A stretch of DNA of 64,000 bases from Rhizobium glycinendophyticum (GTDB lineage: Bacteria; Pseudomonadota; Alphaproteobacteria; Rhizobiales; Rhizobiaceae), in assembly GCF_006443685.1 (NCBI RefSeq), contig NZ_VFYP01000001.1, positions 2,108,001 through 2,172,000 of the forward strand, given 5' to 3'. The notes under the pieces were generated by a model. The model saw nothing but the letters and a program-made list of their open reading frames with translations, did no database searches and had not been told where the DNA came from. A program made the position numbers and the translations under genes. Each line of letters begins with the position of its first letter. Position 1 is the first letter of the stretch. Shown here piece after piece: positions 52,978 through 61,961 of the stretch.

Positions 52978-54615
52978 TCATTCAGCCGGAACGGCGGCGG
53001 GAGCGACCGAACCGGGGATCGGGGCTTCCTGGCGCTCATAGCCGAGGATGGTCATGAGGATGTTGTAGGCCATGATCAGGCTACCCAGCAGATACATGCC
53101 ACCACCGACAGCTCTGAGGACGTAGTAGGGGAACATGGCAGCGACGGACTCGGCGAACGAGTAGACCAGGAAGCCCTGGGCATCATATTCGCGCCACATG
53201 AGACCCTGCTGGATACCGGCGACCCACAAGACGGCGGCGTAGACGACGATACCGAGCGTGGCGAGCCAGAAGTGCCAGTTGACCAGACGCAGCGAGTACA
53301 GGCGATCACGGTTCCAGAGCTTGGGCGTCAGGTAGTAGACGGCACCGAAGGTGATCATGCCGACCCAGCCGAGTGCACCGGAGTGAACGTGACCGATGGT
53401 CCATTCCGTATAGTGGCTGAGCGAGTTGACGGCCTTGATGGACATCATCGGACCTTCGAAGGTCGACATGCCGTAGAAGGCAATCGCGATGACCATCATG
53501 CGGATGATCGGGTCGGTGCGGATCTTGTCCCAGGCGCCAGACAGCGTCATCAGACCGTTGATCATGCCGCCCCAGGAAGGCATCCACAGCATGATCGAGA
53601 AGACCATACCCAGTGTCTGCGCCCAGTCCGGCAGAGCGGTGTAGTGCAGGTGGTGCGGGCCGGCCCAGATATACATGAAGATCAGGGCCCAGAAATGGAT
53701 GATCGACAGGCGGTAGGAATAGACCGGACGACCGGCCTGCTTGGGCACGAAGTAGTACATCATGCCGAGGAAGCCGGCGGTGAGGAAGAAGCCGACGGCG
53801 TTATGGCCGTACCACCACTGCGTCAATGCATCCTGGACACCGGAGAAGACCGAGTAGCTCTTCACGCCGAGGAAGGAGACGGGCACCGCCAGATTGTTGA
53901 CGATGTGCAGCATGGCGATCGTCACGATGAAGGCGAGATAGAACCAGTTGGCCACATAGATATGGCTCTCCTTCCGGGTCATGATCGTGCCCATGAAGGT
54001 GATCAGATAGGCGACCCAGACGACGGTCAGCCAGAGGTCCACATACCATTCCGGCTCAGCATATTCACGGCCCTGCGTGATCCCCAGCAGATATCCGGTA
54101 GCGGCCATGATGATGAAGAACTGATAACCCCAGAACACGAACCAGCCGAGCGAACCGCCGAACAGGCGCTGGCGGGAAGTGCGCTGGACCACATAGAAGG
54201 AGGTGGCGATCAGCGCATTGCCGCCGAAGGCGAAAATGACGGCTGAGGTGTGCAGCGGACGAAGCCGGCCAAAATTCAGATATGGCTCAATGTCGAGATC
54301 GGGAAAGGCGAGCTGCAGCGCGACGACCACGCCAACGAGGAAGCCGACGACGCCCCAGAAGACCGTGGCAATGACGCCATAGCGCACAACCTCGTCGAAA
54401 TATTCCGACTTGGCCTTGGCCTCGACAGCCTGAGTGGCGCCCACCTTCGACGGCGCGAACTGCATCCGCCGCAGCATCACGATCGTGCCGGCGGTGAGCA
54501 CGAAGAACGCAACCCACATATGGGCTGCGAAGAGGCTGTCCTGGGTGAAGGCCACCCCGAGCAGCGCGGCGAAGGCGAGGACCGCCATCACCAAAGTCTC
54601 GACAGTATAGTTCAT
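52978..54615 (-). CDS. ccoN: cbb3 oxidase catalytic subunit I CcoN (FixN)
   Basis: A 545-residue haem-copper oxidase subunit with about twelve or more helices. It houses the low-spin haem b and the b3-CuB centre where O2 is reduced. Seen are [17 protein letters not shown] (CuB ligand and Tyr-bearing helix), [17 protein letters not shown] (paired His CuB ligands) and [12 protein letters not shown] (haem His ligands). It is the first gene of ccoNOQP, with an FNR/FixK box centred 114 nt upstream. Confidence 0.97.
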   Translation of the reverse strand: MNYTVETLVMAVLAFAALLGVAFTQDSLFAAHMWVAFFVLTAGTIVMLRRMQFAPSKVGATQAVEAKAKSEYFDEVVRYGVIATVFWGVVGFLVGVVVALQLAFPDLDIEPYLNFGRLRPLHTSAVIFAFGGNALIATSFYVVQRTSRQRLFGGSLGWFVFWGYQFFIIMAATGYLLGITQGREYAEPEWYVDLWLTVVWVAYLITFMGTIMTRKESHIYVANWFYLAFIVTIAMLHIVNNLAVPVSFLGVKSYSVFSGVQDALTQWWYGHNAVGFFLTAGFLGMMYYFVPKQAGRPVYSYRLSIIHFWALIFMYIWAGPHHLHYTALPDWAQTLGMVFSIMLWMPSWGGMINGLMTLSGAWDKIRTDPIIRMMVIAIAFYGMSTFEGPMMSIKAVNSLSHYTEWTIGHVHSGALGWVGMITFGAVYYLTPKLWNRDRLYSLRLVNWHFWLATLGIVVYAAVLWVAGIQQGLMWREYDAQGFLVYSFAESVAAMFPYYVLRAVGGGMYLLGSLIMAYNILMTILGYERQEAPIPGSVAPAAVPAE

Positions 54616-54722
54616 TGTTGGAATCCCCCAACGGCTTGCTGATCTCATCGCGATACGTCCGCTCCGTCTGGAGAATCCTCTCGCGTCGACTGCACCATTC
54701 GCATCGGCAGGGGCAAAGCACC

Positions 54723-54736
54723 TTGATCCAAGTCAA
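54723..54736. promoter_or_regulatory. FNR/FixK box between ccoN and the hemerythrin gene
   Basis: TTGATCCAAGTCAA, matching TTGAT-N4-GTCAA. It lies in the divergent intergenic region and is placed to activate ccoNOQP, and possibly also the hemerythrin gene on the other strand. Confidence 0.82.
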
Positions 54737-54889
54737 TGCGCATTCGCTGAAAATTGGCGACCTTCTGCTTCGCATCCGGGTTAGCGACCTCTCGGGCCGG
54801 CTTCGGGCAGTGCACGAGTGACGGCCCGGCACGCGTGTCTTGGGAGTGCTGGCATGCCGCCGACCGGTGTGCCGTTGGAGATATCGGAC

Positions 54890-55420
54890 ATGCTGACCAC
54901 AACGACGACTGATATGGCGGGGCCGAATGCGGCGAAGACGGGAAATGCCCGCCTGGACGCCGGCAAATGGGGGCTGGACTGGCTGCACCGCGCCCAGGAG
55001 GAGCAACTTGCCCTCTGCCACGAACTGGAAGAGATTGCCGATTCGCTGCCGGGCAGCGTCAATCGCCAGAAATGCATTTACGCCGCAAAGGCGCTCGGCC
55101 CCCTGATCAAGGGGATCCATCACTACGAAGAAACCGTGCTCTTCCCGCAACTGCAGGCGGCAGGCGAAGCCAACGATCACCTGGCTTCGACGCTTGAACG
55201 GTTGAAGTTCGAGCACTGCGAGGATGAGTGTTTTGCCGAGGAGCTGACGGATGCGCTGCTGCGCCTGGGTTCGGGCTCGGCGGTCAACATGGAGGCTGTG
55301 GGTTACATGCTGCGCGGCTTCTTCGAGGGGCTACGCCGCCACATCGCCTTCGAGCGTGAGCATTTGCTCATGGGTGTCCGCCCCGATGACGCCCCAGCGC
55401 CGGCCGATCAGGTCAGCTGA
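54890..55420 (+). CDS. Hemerythrin HHE-domain protein
   Basis: A 176-residue protein (from ATG 54890) with a four-helix hemerythrin-like fold. Diiron-ligand residues are visible in LHRAQEEQLALCHELEE, GIHHYEETVLFPQL, KFEHCEDECFAEEL and RRHIAFEREHLLMG. Such proteins bind O2, NO or iron. Alternative in-frame starts are ATG 54854 (GGGAG upstream) and GTG 54818. It is divergent from ccoN and near an FNR box, so a role in oxygen or NO handling under microaerobiosis is a fair inference. Confidence 0.82.
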   Translation: MLTTTTTDMAGPNAAKTGNARLDAGKWGLDWLHRAQEEQLALCHELEEIADSLPGSVNRQKCIYAAKALGPLIKGIHHYEETVLFPQLQAAGEANDHLASTLERLKFEHCEDECFAEELTDALLRLGSGSAVNMEAVGYMLRGFFEGLRRHIAFEREHLLMGVRPDDAPAPADQVS

Positions 55421-55439
55421 ACCGGTTCATGACTGCCGA

Positions 55440-56177
55440 TCAGGCGGCGATGCCGCCGACCATCGGTTCGTCCTCGCCAAAGGTCAGGACCGCACCGTTG
55501 ATCACGCCCTGAGAGGCCCGCAACGGGCTGTAGCGCGCGCGCAACATCACCGCGCCATCCGCCATCGATCGGAAGACCGCCGAGATGGAACCGGTGCGAC
55601 CGGCAAAGGCGGCGTCAAGCGCTTCTCGCAGGTCCTGGCGCATATCGGGGTCGGGACAGATATCAAGCACACTCCGGCCGATCAGGTCCATCTGCGGCGC
55701 GCCCAGCATACTGGCCATCGGCGGGTTGGCGAAGAGATACCGGTAGTCCCGCGTGACCACCGCAATCCGCTCCGGCAGATTGTTGAGGATCGTCTCATTG
55801 AGCATTTCGTCGTCATCGGAACCGGACGTTTCCGCGCTGATCGGCACATGCATCGGCGGAGCCGCCTGCCCGCGTCTCGGGCCGAAATAGCGTTCGACAA
55901 GCAGGGACAGCATGGAGGCGTGGCGCAATACGCAGGCCCGATCGTCAGCGTCCTCGCGGATCAGCGACGTCACCAAGCGCATCTGCAGGTAAATGTCGTC
56001 GGTATCGGTCGCCCGGTAGCTGACAAGGTCGGTCAACAGAGGTTCGATCTCGCGGTCGATGGCACGCACCAGCTCATCATTTCCGCTGCGAATGGCCTGC
56101 TGCAACAGACGATTCTTCAGCGATATGCTTTCTGACAGGACGCGTAGATTTGCATCTCGAAATTCGCCGAACGACAT
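55440..56177 (-). CDS. PAS-domain protein
   Basis: A 245-residue soluble protein. The N-terminal half is helical (ESISLKNRLLQQAIRSGNDELVRAIDREIEPLLTDL). Residues about 122-238 form a PAS domain (LNETILNNLPERIAVVTRDYRYLFANPPMASMLGAPQMDLIGRSVLDI). There is no kinase, GGDEF or DNA-binding output domain, so it would act through a partner. It converges on the hemerythrin gene with 19 nt between the stops, next to the oxygen-regulated block. Confidence 0.85.
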   Translation of the reverse strand: MSFGEFRDANLRVLSESISLKNRLLQQAIRSGNDELVRAIDREIEPLLTDLVSYRATDTDDIYLQMRLVTSLIREDADDRACVLRHASMLSLLVERYFGPRRGQAAPPMHVPISAETSGSDDDEMLNETILNNLPERIAVVTRDYRYLFANPPMASMLGAPQMDLIGRSVLDICPDPDMRQDLREALDAAFAGRTGSISAVFRSMADGAVMLRARYSPLRASQGVINGAVLTFGEDEPMVGGIAA

Positions 56178-56342
56178 TCTTCACCTCACCAGCGGTGTGA
56201 CGAAATTCAGGAATCCATCACACGGTTCTCGTGTGGAGCCGTAACATGAGGTGGCATCACCTTCAATTCCAGCGAGCGGTCGGCAGTGCTCAGCCCAAAA
56301 AATGTTACGCTTGAAACGCTCACAACCGTCAGAAATGAGGGA

Positions 56343-57272
56343 TTAAATCTTCCGCTTAATATTCCAGCGGTCATGGTACCAGAGCCATTGCTCCGGTAGC
56401 TCGCGCACCCATGATTCAACCTTGTCATTAAGCACCTGCGAAGTGGCGTTGACGTCGATCTGCCCCTTTTCGTTGCGCGGCAAGGTGATAGCCGGTTCGA
56501 TCTCCAGGCGGAAACGGTTGCCCGGCAGTCGGATGCAGCGAGCCGGATAAACCTCACATTCGAACTGGCGTGCGAGCTTGGCCAGTAGCGGATTGGTCCG
56601 CACGGGAGTGTTGAAGAAGCGGGTCTCGACACCCTTCTTGAACTTCTGGTCGACGAGAACGCCGACGCCGCCGCCATGTTCGAGCTGCCGTGCAAGGGCA
56701 AAGGAAGAGCCGGCATGGGACGGCACCAGCTTGCCCATTCGCTTGCGGCGGAAATCGAAGACCTTTTCGGCGACGTAAGGGTTGTTCGGCGGCCGAAACA
56801 GCACCGTGACGTAAAGGCCGAAGGCGGCACCAGCCACGGGCAAAAGCTCAAAATTGGCCGTGTGGGCGGTAAAGACGATGAAGGGCCGCGGATTGTCGCG
56901 CAGGTCCAGGAACTGCTCGACGCCGGAGACCTCGACCCTGCCCTCGCCCGGCCGCTGCGGGTCAAAGTCAAACAGCCTGTCGAGGAAGACATATTCGGCT
57001 GCAAGCCGGCCCATATGGCCCCAGCTTGCAAGCGCGATGGCCTCCCGCTCGGCCGCGGATTTCTCTGGAAACGCGTTGCGCAGGTTGACCTGCATGAGGT
57101 GGTGGCGCTTCGTCTTCGGACCGATCCAGCGCATCAGCCGATCGGCGAAGTTGATCGCCGCGTCAGCCGGGAAGATCTTGAGCGCCGTCAAAAACCCGAA
57201 GGCCAATTGCGCAATGGTCCAGTGATAGGCCTTGCGCAGGAAGAGCACGATGCGGGTGATGAACATCCGCAC
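56343..57272 (-). CDS. lpxXL: Lipid A very-long-chain acyltransferase LpxXL
   Basis: A 309-residue LpxL/HtrB-family acyltransferase with one N-terminal helix. The catalytic HX4E motif is HTANFELL, and GVLVDQKFKKGVETRFF and YPARCIRLPG follow as in the family. At the end of the acpXL operon it is the enzyme expected to transfer 27-hydroxyoctacosanoate from AcpXL to lipid A. It starts 4 nt after the dehydrogenase stop. Confidence 0.93.
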   Translation of the reverse strand: MRMFITRIVLFLRKAYHWTIAQLAFGFLTALKIFPADAAINFADRLMRWIGPKTKRHHLMQVNLRNAFPEKSAAEREAIALASWGHMGRLAAEYVFLDRLFDFDPQRPGEGRVEVSGVEQFLDLRDNPRPFIVFTAHTANFELLPVAGAAFGLYVTVLFRPPNNPYVAEKVFDFRRKRMGKLVPSHAGSSFALARQLEHGGGVGVLVDQKFKKGVETRFFNTPVRTNPLLAKLARQFECEVYPARCIRLPGNRFRLEIEPAITLPRNEKGQIDVNATSQVLNDKVESWVRELPEQWLWYHDRWNIKRKI

Positions 57273-57276
57273 CGGA

Positions 57277-58305
57277 TCAATCCATCTTCAGGATGATCTT
57301 GCCGAACACCTGGCGACCTTCCATCCGCGACAGAGCTCGATCGATGTCATCAAAGGAAACCTGCGTATCGATGACCGGATGGACGATGCCGCGCGCCATC
57401 TTCTGCATGGCGTTCGCCATGTTTTCCATGCGGCAGCCGAAGGAACCGAGCAGCTTCAACTGTTGCTGGAAAAGCATCATCAGGTTCATGTCGGTCGAAA
57501 CACCCGAGGTCGAACCGCAGGTGACGAGGCGGCCACCGCGCTTCAGGCAGAGCATGGAGCCGGCCCAGGTGTCCTTGCCCACATGTTCGAAGACGACATC
57601 GACGCCCTTCTTCTTGGTCAGCTTGCGCACGACACCTTCGAAACGATCGGTGCGGTAGTTGATGACATGATCGGCACCCAGCGCCTTGGCCGGCTCGATC
57701 TTGTCGTCGGAGCCGACGGTGGTGATGACGGTGCAGCCCATCTTCTTGGCCAGCTGGATAGCGGCCGTGCCGATGCCGGAACCGCCGGCATGAACGAGGA
57801 TGGTCTCGCCCGGCTCCAGCTTGGCATTGTCGAACAGCATGTGTTCGACCGTGCCGAAGGTCACCGGAGCAAGAGCCGCACCGATGGCGTCGACACCCGG
57901 AGGGGCCGGCACCAGCAGACGGGCCGGCAGGTTGATCTTCTCCTGGGCGAATCCATCGAGGTGGAAGCCGTGCACGCCTGAGACGTTTTCGCAGAGATTG
58001 TCGCGGCCTTCGCGGCAGGGCTTGCAGAGACCGCAGGTCCGCGCGCCGTAGACGGCGGCGAGCTGGCCCGGCAGGATATTGCCGACACCGGGGCCAATCG
58101 CCTCGACCACGCCGGAAGCTTCCGCCCCGATGACAAGTGGCATCTTGCGCTTGGCGAAGGCCATGCCGCGCCAACCCCAGACGTCAATGTGGTTCAGCGC
58201 GACCGCTTTGACGCGCAGAGTCACTTCGCCCGGACCGGGCGCTTCCGGCTCCGGCAGATCGACAATTTCGAGCTTGCGGTCTTCGACCAGTTGCAATGCG
58301 CGCAT
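57277..58305 (-). CDS. adh2XL: Zinc-type alcohol dehydrogenase of the acpXL locus
   Basis: A 342-residue MDR dehydrogenase. It has the structural-zinc cluster CGLCKPCREGRDNLC, GAEASGVVEAIGPG and the NADP-binding AGGSGIGTAAIQLAKK. In characterised rhizobial acpXL loci the dehydrogenase gene sits between fabF1XL and lpxXL, as here, and is thought to act in making or processing the hydroxylated C28 chain. The exact reaction is not established. Confidence 0.9.
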   Translation of the reverse strand: MRALQLVEDRKLEIVDLPEPEAPGPGEVTLRVKAVALNHIDVWGWRGMAFAKRKMPLVIGAEASGVVEAIGPGVGNILPGQLAAVYGARTCGLCKPCREGRDNLCENVSGVHGFHLDGFAQEKINLPARLLVPAPPGVDAIGAALAPVTFGTVEHMLFDNAKLEPGETILVHAGGSGIGTAAIQLAKKMGCTVITTVGSDDKIEPAKALGADHVINYRTDRFEGVVRKLTKKKGVDVVFEHVGKDTWAGSMLCLKRGGRLVTCGSTSGVSTDMNLMMLFQQQLKLLGSFGCRMENMANAMQKMARGIVHPVIDTQVSFDDIDRALSRMEGRQVFGKIILKMD

Positions 58306-58418
58306 GACATCTTTCCTTCAGGGCTTAGGGCGGATGAGGCGTCGTCACGCTCTCATCATCATGCCCGGGCATGTCCCGAGCATCTGCCGACCTTCATTGT
58401 TCTTTGCGAGGTTCGTGG

Positions 58419-58441
58419 ATCCTCGGCTTGAAGCCGAGGAT
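58419..58441. repeat. Intergenic palindrome with ATCCTCGG core
   Basis: A perfect palindrome with 11-bp arms (ATCCTCGGCTT and its complement) and a single central base, followed by GACGTCCCG. It lies inside the acpXL operon, in the 162-nt gap between the fabF1XL and dehydrogenase genes. It resembles the hairpin at 9598-9632. Confidence 0.65.
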
Positions 58442-58467
58442 GACGTCCCGCCTTGTTGGCGCAGGCC

Positions 58468-59757
58468 TTAGACCGGATCCCGCGTCATGACAAGGCTGGC
58501 ATTCTGGCCGCCGAAGCCGAAGGAATTGGAGAGAACGGCCGACACAGACGCCTCCCGCTTCGCATTCGGCACAACGTCGAGCACGATCGAGGGATCGGCA
58601 TTGGCGTAATTGATCGTCGGCGGCAGCGTGCCGGTCAGCATGGTCTGGATCGAGAACACCGCCTCGACCGCACCGGCGGCGGTCAGCGTATGACCGATCA
58701 TGGACTTGTTCGACGAGCACGGTATCGCGTCCTTCAACCGGTCACCGAAGACGGACAGCATGGCGCCATATTCCATCTTGTCGTTTTCAGGCGTCGAGGT
58801 GCCATGGGCATTGATATAGCCGATTGCGTCCTCGGAGAGGCCAGCATCGGCAAGTGCTGCCTTGATCGTGGCAATCGCCGGGCCGCCGTCGGGGGACGAG
58901 CGGGTGCGGTGAAAATAGTCGGCCTTTTCGCCGCAGCCCTTGATAACGCCGAGCACCTTGGCGCCACGGGCCACTGCGGACTCCAGCGATTCCAGAACGA
59001 GGGTGGCTGCCCCCTCGGCGATCACGAAACCGTCGCGCTCCTTGCTGAACGGCTTGGATGCCTTTTCAGGCGGATCGTTCTGGGTTGAGAGCGCCGAGAG
59101 CAGCGAGAAGCGGATGACGGATTCCGGGCTGATCGAACCGTCGGTCGCGACCGTCAGTGCACGGTCGGTCCGCCCCTGACGGATCGCCTCGACGCCGAGC
59201 TGGATTGCGGTGGCGCCGGAGGCGCAGGCCGTCGACAGCGTCACCGGCAGGCCGCGCGTGCCGAACTTGTCGGCGAGGCGCTCCGAGATCGAGCCGAACT
59301 GTACGGCTTCAAGGAAGACCGGATCCGGCTTTTCGCGCATGGCGGCAAGGAAGCGCACATAGGCGTCGCTCGGCTCGGTCGACGGCGGCGCGCGCTCTGC
59401 TAGCGCAAAACGATCGTGCCATTCCGGCTCGACCGGCGGGGCGGCGAGAAACAGCGGCCCGTTGAAATCACCGTTGAGGCCAGCCTGGGCGAGCGCTTCG
59501 ATCGTGGTTTCGCGCGCCAGCGCGTAGGAACGCTCGACAGCGTTGTTGGCCGGCACCGCGATGAAATCGACGGTACCGCCGATGCGGGTTGACATGCCCT
59601 CGGTTTCGAAGCGCTTGATGTAATGAATGCCGGACTGGCCGGACGTCAGCTTCGCCCAGTTGTCGGAAAGCCCCTGGCCAAGCGAGGTGATCACGCCCAT
59701 GCCGGTAACGGCGACGATCGGGCGGCCGAGGTGATCCTTGAAACGTGTGTCAGTCAT
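58468..59757 (-). CDS. fabF1XL: Beta-ketoacyl-ACP synthase FabF1XL
   Basis: A 429-residue ketosynthase that elongates acyl chains on AcpXL. The full Cys-His-His triad is present: Cys178 in STACASGA, His318 in NAHGTSTPEND and His356 in MIGHTLTAAGAVE. It begins PIVAVTGMGVITSLGQG. It lies 12 nt after fabF2XL, which lacks the active-site Cys, so the two may work as a heterodimer. Confidence 0.94.
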   Translation of the reverse strand: MTDTRFKDHLGRPIVAVTGMGVITSLGQGLSDNWAKLTSGQSGIHYIKRFETEGMSTRIGGTVDFIAVPANNAVERSYALARETTIEALAQAGLNGDFNGPLFLAAPPVEPEWHDRFALAERAPPSTEPSDAYVRFLAAMREKPDPVFLEAVQFGSISERLADKFGTRGLPVTLSTACASGATAIQLGVEAIRQGRTDRALTVATDGSISPESVIRFSLLSALSTQNDPPEKASKPFSKERDGFVIAEGAATLVLESLESAVARGAKVLGVIKGCGEKADYFHRTRSSPDGGPAIATIKAALADAGLSEDAIGYINAHGTSTPENDKMEYGAMLSVFGDRLKDAIPCSSNKSMIGHTLTAAGAVEAVFSIQTMLTGTLPPTINYANADPSIVLDVVPNAKREASVSAVLSNSFGFGGQNASLVMTRDPV

Positions 59758-59769
59758 CGAACGATCTCC

Positions 59770-60972
59770 TCACGCATCGGCCGAGAGCACGGCAAGGCCC
59801 TCGCCCCGCACATAGCCGACGGTGGTGACGATGGCATGCCGCGCGGCGGACGCTTGCGCGGTCTCATGGGCGGCATCGAAGGCGGGAACGATCGCACCGG
59901 AATCGATGGCAAGTGCCGCAAGAGCAAGCCCCGCCGGGAACTGCGCTTCCAGCGAATGGCCGATCGAACCGGCAAAGCCGCGAACAGGCATGCCGGAGAA
60001 ACGTTCCGCAAGGGAAGCCTTCTCACGTCGCGTAAGGTCCGCGAGGCCCGACGCCCCGGAAAAGACGATGGTGTCGTCAGCCGAAAGCGACGAGGCTTCG
60101 GGCGCGATGCGGTTGAGGCGCGCCTCAAGCTTGCCCTCATCGCGGCTGCCACGATCGCCTTCGACAGCGTCGAGCACGGCGTAGATATGTGCGCCCCGCG
60201 CTTCTGCATGCTCACGGGACTCAAGCACCAGAAAGGCCCCGACCGTTCCAAGGATCATGCCGCCGCCCTCAGAGCCATCGCGCGCCCAAAGCGGCTGCCA
60301 TGGACCCGTCTGGTGGGCGCGGATTCCCTCGACCAGGAGCAGGATATCGGCGCGCTCGGCGATGAAGGCGCCGCCGACCAGGGTGTGGGTCGACTGACCG
60401 GCCTTGATGCGGGCAAAGGCGGTCTCTATGGCGGATATGCCGGCGGATTCCTCACCCATGAAGGTCCGCGACGATCCGGTGACCTTGTGCACGATGGAAA
60501 TATTGCCAGCGAGCAGATTGGACAGCTGTGCGAGGAAGAGCGTCGGGCGAAGCTCGGTGGTCAGCTTTTCGATCAGCAGCCGTTCGCGGTCGTTGCGCTT
60601 CAGCGCCTCGTCAACGATCAGGCTGTCGACCGCGATGTCACGTTCGCCACCGCCGGCGGCCACGATCAGGTCCATCGAGCCACAAGCCTCGACATCGTCC
60701 TTCATGCCGGCATCATCGAGCGCGAGGCCCGCCGCAAACACGCCGAGGCGCTGCCAGTTTTCCATCTGCCGCTGGTCTTTGCGACCAATCTGGGCAGACC
60801 AGTCGATCTCAGGCAGGCGGTGCACGACGTAAGGGCTGAACTTCTCCGTCTCCAGCACCGGCTCCGGTGCCTGGGGAGAAGACAGGAGGGCGATATGCGG
60901 CTCCTTGCCCGTGCCATGGCAGGTGACGATGCCAATCCCGGTGATCACCACATCATTCGGCTGTTTGACCAT
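59770..60972 (-). CDS. fabF2XL: Ketosynthase-like FabF2XL with Glu in place of the active-site Cys
   Basis: A 400-residue thiolase-fold protein (VKQPNDVVITGIGIVTCHGTG at the N-terminus). Aligning NISIVHKVTG with the same block of FabF puts Glu175 (in GEESAG) where the catalytic Cys should be. The HGTST motif is replaced by FSGASG, while SIGHSLEAQ keeps one His (His339). It therefore cannot condense by itself. The GEESAG stretch resembles the Gln-containing site of KS-beta (chain-length-factor) subunits in type II polyketide synthases. Start ATG at 60972 with GAGAGG upstream. Confidence 0.9.
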   Translation of the reverse strand: MVKQPNDVVITGIGIVTCHGTGKEPHIALLSSPQAPEPVLETEKFSPYVVHRLPEIDWSAQIGRKDQRQMENWQRLGVFAAGLALDDAGMKDDVEACGSMDLIVAAGGGERDIAVDSLIVDEALKRNDRERLLIEKLTTELRPTLFLAQLSNLLAGNISIVHKVTGSSRTFMGEESAGISAIETAFARIKAGQSTHTLVGGAFIAERADILLLVEGIRAHQTGPWQPLWARDGSEGGGMILGTVGAFLVLESREHAEARGAHIYAVLDAVEGDRGSRDEGKLEARLNRIAPEASSLSADDTIVFSGASGLADLTRREKASLAERFSGMPVRGFAGSIGHSLEAQFPAGLALAALAIDSGAIVPAFDAAHETAQASAARHAIVTTVGYVRGEGLAVLSADA

Positions 60973-61076
60973 ATGCAATCCTCTCGCCGACGGGAGGGTC
61001 GGCGTTAAAAAGCGGGTTTTCCCGAATAAGGCCCGAAGGTCAAGAGGCGATTGCGTCAAAGCGCAGGCTGAGGCCT

Positions 61077-61550
61077 TTAGCCCTGTGCAGCCATGGCAGC
61101 GACGAGGCCGACTTCCTCGGCACGCTTGCGCACGATCGGCGCCAACGGCACTTCGGAAAAGGGCACGGTGCGCAGCTTTAGCTGGGCATCGCAGACCTTC
61201 TTGCCGGCGCTGGTGATCCTTGCCTTGGTAACAGCAAAGCCAGATCCGTCGTGTTCCAGCTCCGCCTCGATATCGAGGATGGCGCCCGGCTCGACGAAAG
61301 TGCGCATCTTGGCACCATCAACCGACATCAGGAAAGGCATGGCGGAAAAATCCTTGACCGCGAGCAGCAGCATGCCGGAGGCCTGCGCCATGGTCTCGAT
61401 CAGGAGAACGCCGGGCACCAGCGGCATGCCGGGGAAATGACCCTCGAACACGGGGCTTTCCATCGGCACGACCGACTGGGCCTTCAAACGACCAAGGCCG
61501 AGATCCACGCTCTCGACCTTGTCAATCATCTGGAAATATTCAAGCAGCAT
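61077..61550 (-). CDS. fabZXL: 3-hydroxyacyl-ACP dehydratase FabZ-like (acpXL locus)
   Basis: A 157-residue hotdog-fold dehydratase. The active site HFPGMPLVPGVLLIETMAQASG has the His and the helix Glu of FabZ. It would dehydrate 3-hydroxyacyl intermediates on AcpXL during very-long-chain elongation. It lies 27 nt after acpXL and 104 nt before fabF2XL. Confidence 0.93.
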   Translation of the reverse strand: MLLEYFQMIDKVESVDLGLGRLKAQSVVPMESPVFEGHFPGMPLVPGVLLIETMAQASGMLLLAVKDFSAMPFLMSVDGAKMRTFVEPGAILDIEAELEHDGSGFAVTKARITSAGKKVCDAQLKLRTVPFSEVPLAPIVRKRAEEVGLVAAMAAQG

Positions 61551-61577
61551 GACGATTTCCGTCCTTGAGAAGACGGA

Positions 61578-61856
61578 TCAGCCCTTGGCGGCCTTCAGTT
61601 CGTCGATCTTGGCACAGAGGTTCTTCAGGACGAAGTATTCCTCGGTCGAAACCTTGCCTTCGTTGACTTCCTGCGTCCACTGCTCAAGCGGGATCTTGAT
61701 GCCGAATTCCTTGTCGATCGCGAAAACGATGTCGAGGAAGTCGAGGCTGTCGATGCCGAGGTCGTCAATCGTGTGGCTTTCCGGCGTAATCGTCTCGCGA
61801 TCGATTTCGCTGGTGTCAGCAATGATGTCGGCAACTTTGTCGAATGTAGCGGTCAC
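61578..61856 (-). CDS. acpXL: Acyl carrier protein AcpXL
   Basis: A 92-residue acidic carrier protein with the phosphopantetheine site in [18 protein letters not shown]. The longer C-terminus ([23 protein letters not shown]) distinguishes AcpXL from the housekeeping AcpP. It carries the growing C28 chain for lipid A. It is the first gene of the operon down to lpxXL. Confidence 0.96.
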   Translation of the reverse strand: MTATFDKVADIIADTSEIDRETITPESHTIDDLGIDSLDFLDIVFAIDKEFGIKIPLEQWTQEVNEGKVSTEEYFVLKNLCAKIDELKAAKG

Positions 61857-61961
61857 GCCAGTACCTCATATGTCTCAAATTCTGTGTTCCACATAGGGAA
61901 AACAGGGGGAAATGCCAATGGCCGTTTTTCGCGGACGCAACATTTGGCCCCGAGGTGTTGC

